From Candidatus Rhodoferax bjergmarkensis (GTDB lineage: Bacteria > Pseudomonadota > Gammaproteobacteria > Burkholderiales > Burkholderiaceae_C), in the NCBI GenBank assembly GCA_016708345.1, contig JADJFX010000041.1, forward strand, positions 16,991 to 80,990: DNA of 64,000 nucleotides. Reading direction: 5' to 3'. This document shows, piece after piece, positions 63,001-64,000 of this stretch. Made by a program: the position numbers and the translations under genes. Numbering within the stretch: position 1 is the first letter of the stretch; each line of letters opens with the position of its first letter. The notes beneath the pieces are model-generated. The model saw only the letters and a program-made list of their open reading frames with translations. It was not told the DNA's origin and made no database searches.

Positions 63001-64000
63001 TTCGGCGAACAGCTCCGAGCAGTTCAGCCCCAGCGCCTCCATCCGCTCCACGCAACAAGATGGCCAGGGAATAGGCCTCCTCGCCGGTTGAGCAGCCTGT
63101 GGTCCAGGTTCTGATGGGGGTATCCGACGTTCGGTTTTCAAATGACTGCGGGATTATTAACTTAACCAGCACCCCGAAACGCCTCGGGTCGCGAAAAAAA
63201 CTGGTGCAATAAGCAGTGCTGGAAGCAGCGCCTCTGCTTGGGCTGGTGTGCTGGAGTAGTTGACGTAGGCGTCGATGGAGTCGATTTGGTGTACCGCCAT
63301 GCGCCGTGCAAATCGACGGTAGATGGTGCTGGGCTTGTACTTTGAAAAATCATGTACCCGGTCTGGGCGCGCAGCTGCACGAAGATGCTTTCCAGGTACA
63401 TCCCTCGGTCTGGCTGGCAGGAATGCGTGAGTGCGCCAGCTTGCCAAAGGCGTGGTTGGCGTGGGCGATTAACTGCGCTGGCACTTGCGCCGGGGGCGGT
63501 TGGTAATCCACGAGGCGGTGGTGAGGGCGCTAGGCGGCATGCCGTATGTTCGCAGGTAGCGGGGTTTGTGCCATCACCAGGCATGCCCGCACCTTTGATG
63601 GCGCGCACGCGGCGTGCCATCGCTGCCAGTGCCCGAGGCGCGATGCCCATGGCCTGCTCGCGCTGATCGGCCGCCAGCGATGCCAGAAAAAGTCAATCGG
63701 CAATGAAGTGGCCCACGCGGGGCTACCGGCTCCAGCGGGTGCAGCACGCCTTGCTGCAAGACCGTAATGTAATGGGGTGGAATGATGTAGACGCGGTTTG
63801 GCAGACCGCATGCCGTCTTCCACCTCATACACCGGCATGCGGGTACAGCGGCGAGTAAGGTCCCGCCCAGAATGCTCTTGTGGTCCGGTGCCAGGTGCTG
63901 CACCAGCACGAAGGCCATGCCAGGGCCATCGGCAGGCATGCCGGAGAAAAAACTACAAAAACCGCCGGACCACCGGCAGAGGCACAATACCCACGATGGG
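60100..64000 (-). CDS. CheB-CheR-PAS-histidine kinase fusion protein, heavily frameshifted and cut by the window edge
   Basis: Read from the right edge on the minus strand: a CheB methylesterase domain (FFSGMPADGPGMAFVLVQHL, APDHKSIL, GTGSDGT), a CheR methyltransferase domain (KPSTIYRRFARRMAVHQIDS, IDAYVNY, TWTTGCSTGEEAYSLAILL), a coiled coil (AIEEMQSSNEELQSVNEG), PAS domains (SLLRQRIPERDASGRVVRLA then GLLQDITERKQAE), a HisKA_2-type kinase box (LLMEIHHRVKNNLQVITSLL) and an ATPase end (ELVSNCLKHGFPPGRTGDIW, VSDTGTGLADDFETR). Such fusions couple chemotaxis-type adaptation enzymes to sensor kinases in one soluble protein. Indels fall every 50-150 bp; the end, near 60100-60240, is uncertain. No REC domain is visible. 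Confidence 0.8.

Overview
The window looks like chromosomal DNA of a betaproteobacterium of the family Comamonadaceae, close to Rhodoferax or Polaromonas. This is judged from gene content and order (petA-petB-petC-sspA-sspB; argH beside an AlgZ/AlgR-type pair; pgi-tal), GC-rich codon use, and a short dispersed repeat of a kind I associate with that family. It was not tested by any search. Sequence quality is very uneven and decides much of what can be called. Most of 1-51 kb reads cleanly. The stretch 19.15-21.72 kb is G/C homopolymer noise, smaller damaged patches lie near 38.34-38.60 and 40.26-40.29 kb, and from about 51.1 kb to the end almost every gene is broken by small indels although its protein family can still be read.

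Layout. (1) 0-11.7 kb, minus strand: one probable operon with three tandem DUF4132 proteins (the first with an N-terminal WGR domain), a MoxR-type AAA ATPase and a DUF5682 protein running off the edge. This is the arrangement of the poorly understood E. coli yehI(molR)-yehL-yehM cluster, but with the DUF4132 gene in triplicate. One copy carries a 99-bp inverted-repeat element and another a frameshift. (2) 12-13.7 kb: a creatininase-family amidohydrolase and a divergent periplasmic solute-binding-like protein. (3) 13.7-24.1 kb, minus strand: a signalling cluster of three membrane histidine kinases (one built like CheA, with Hpt and ATPase domains) and an HD-GYP response regulator, interrupted by the low-quality G-rich block. 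(4) 24.2-29.3 kb: B12-binding radical SAM protein, small conserved proteins, DsbD and a CoA-binding protein. (5) 29.5-41.7 kb: an accessory region of secreted modular proteins (bulb-lectin modules, calcineurin-like phosphatases, a subtilisin protease, a repeated SKICH-like beta module), an IS630 remnant and a BrnT/BrnA toxin-antitoxin module between 128-bp direct repeats. Three of the secreted-protein genes share a promoter-leader with a conserved hairpin about 40 nt before the start codon. (6) 42-51.1 kb: LytS/AlgZ-LytR/AlgR two-component pair, argH, a HAD hydrolase, pgi, tal, a 167-bp MITE-like element, a PglF/CapD-type sugar dehydratase and tRNA-Thr. (7) 51.1-64 kb, indel-rich: sspB, sspA, petC, petB, petA (bc1 complex), mscL, pdxA, a Nif3-like gene, a DegQ-like protease and a large CheB-CheR-PAS-histidine kinase fusion.

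Recurring structure: at least eleven full or recognisable copies, plus one half copy, of a 45-60-bp palindromic repeat (GCTAT...ATAGCTGCTTGCGCA...TGCGCAAGC) lie between genes and, in at least three cases, inside reading frames, where they encode part of DsbD's signal peptide, a DsbD membrane segment and a piece of Pgi. Two further short repeat families occur in intergenic DNA.
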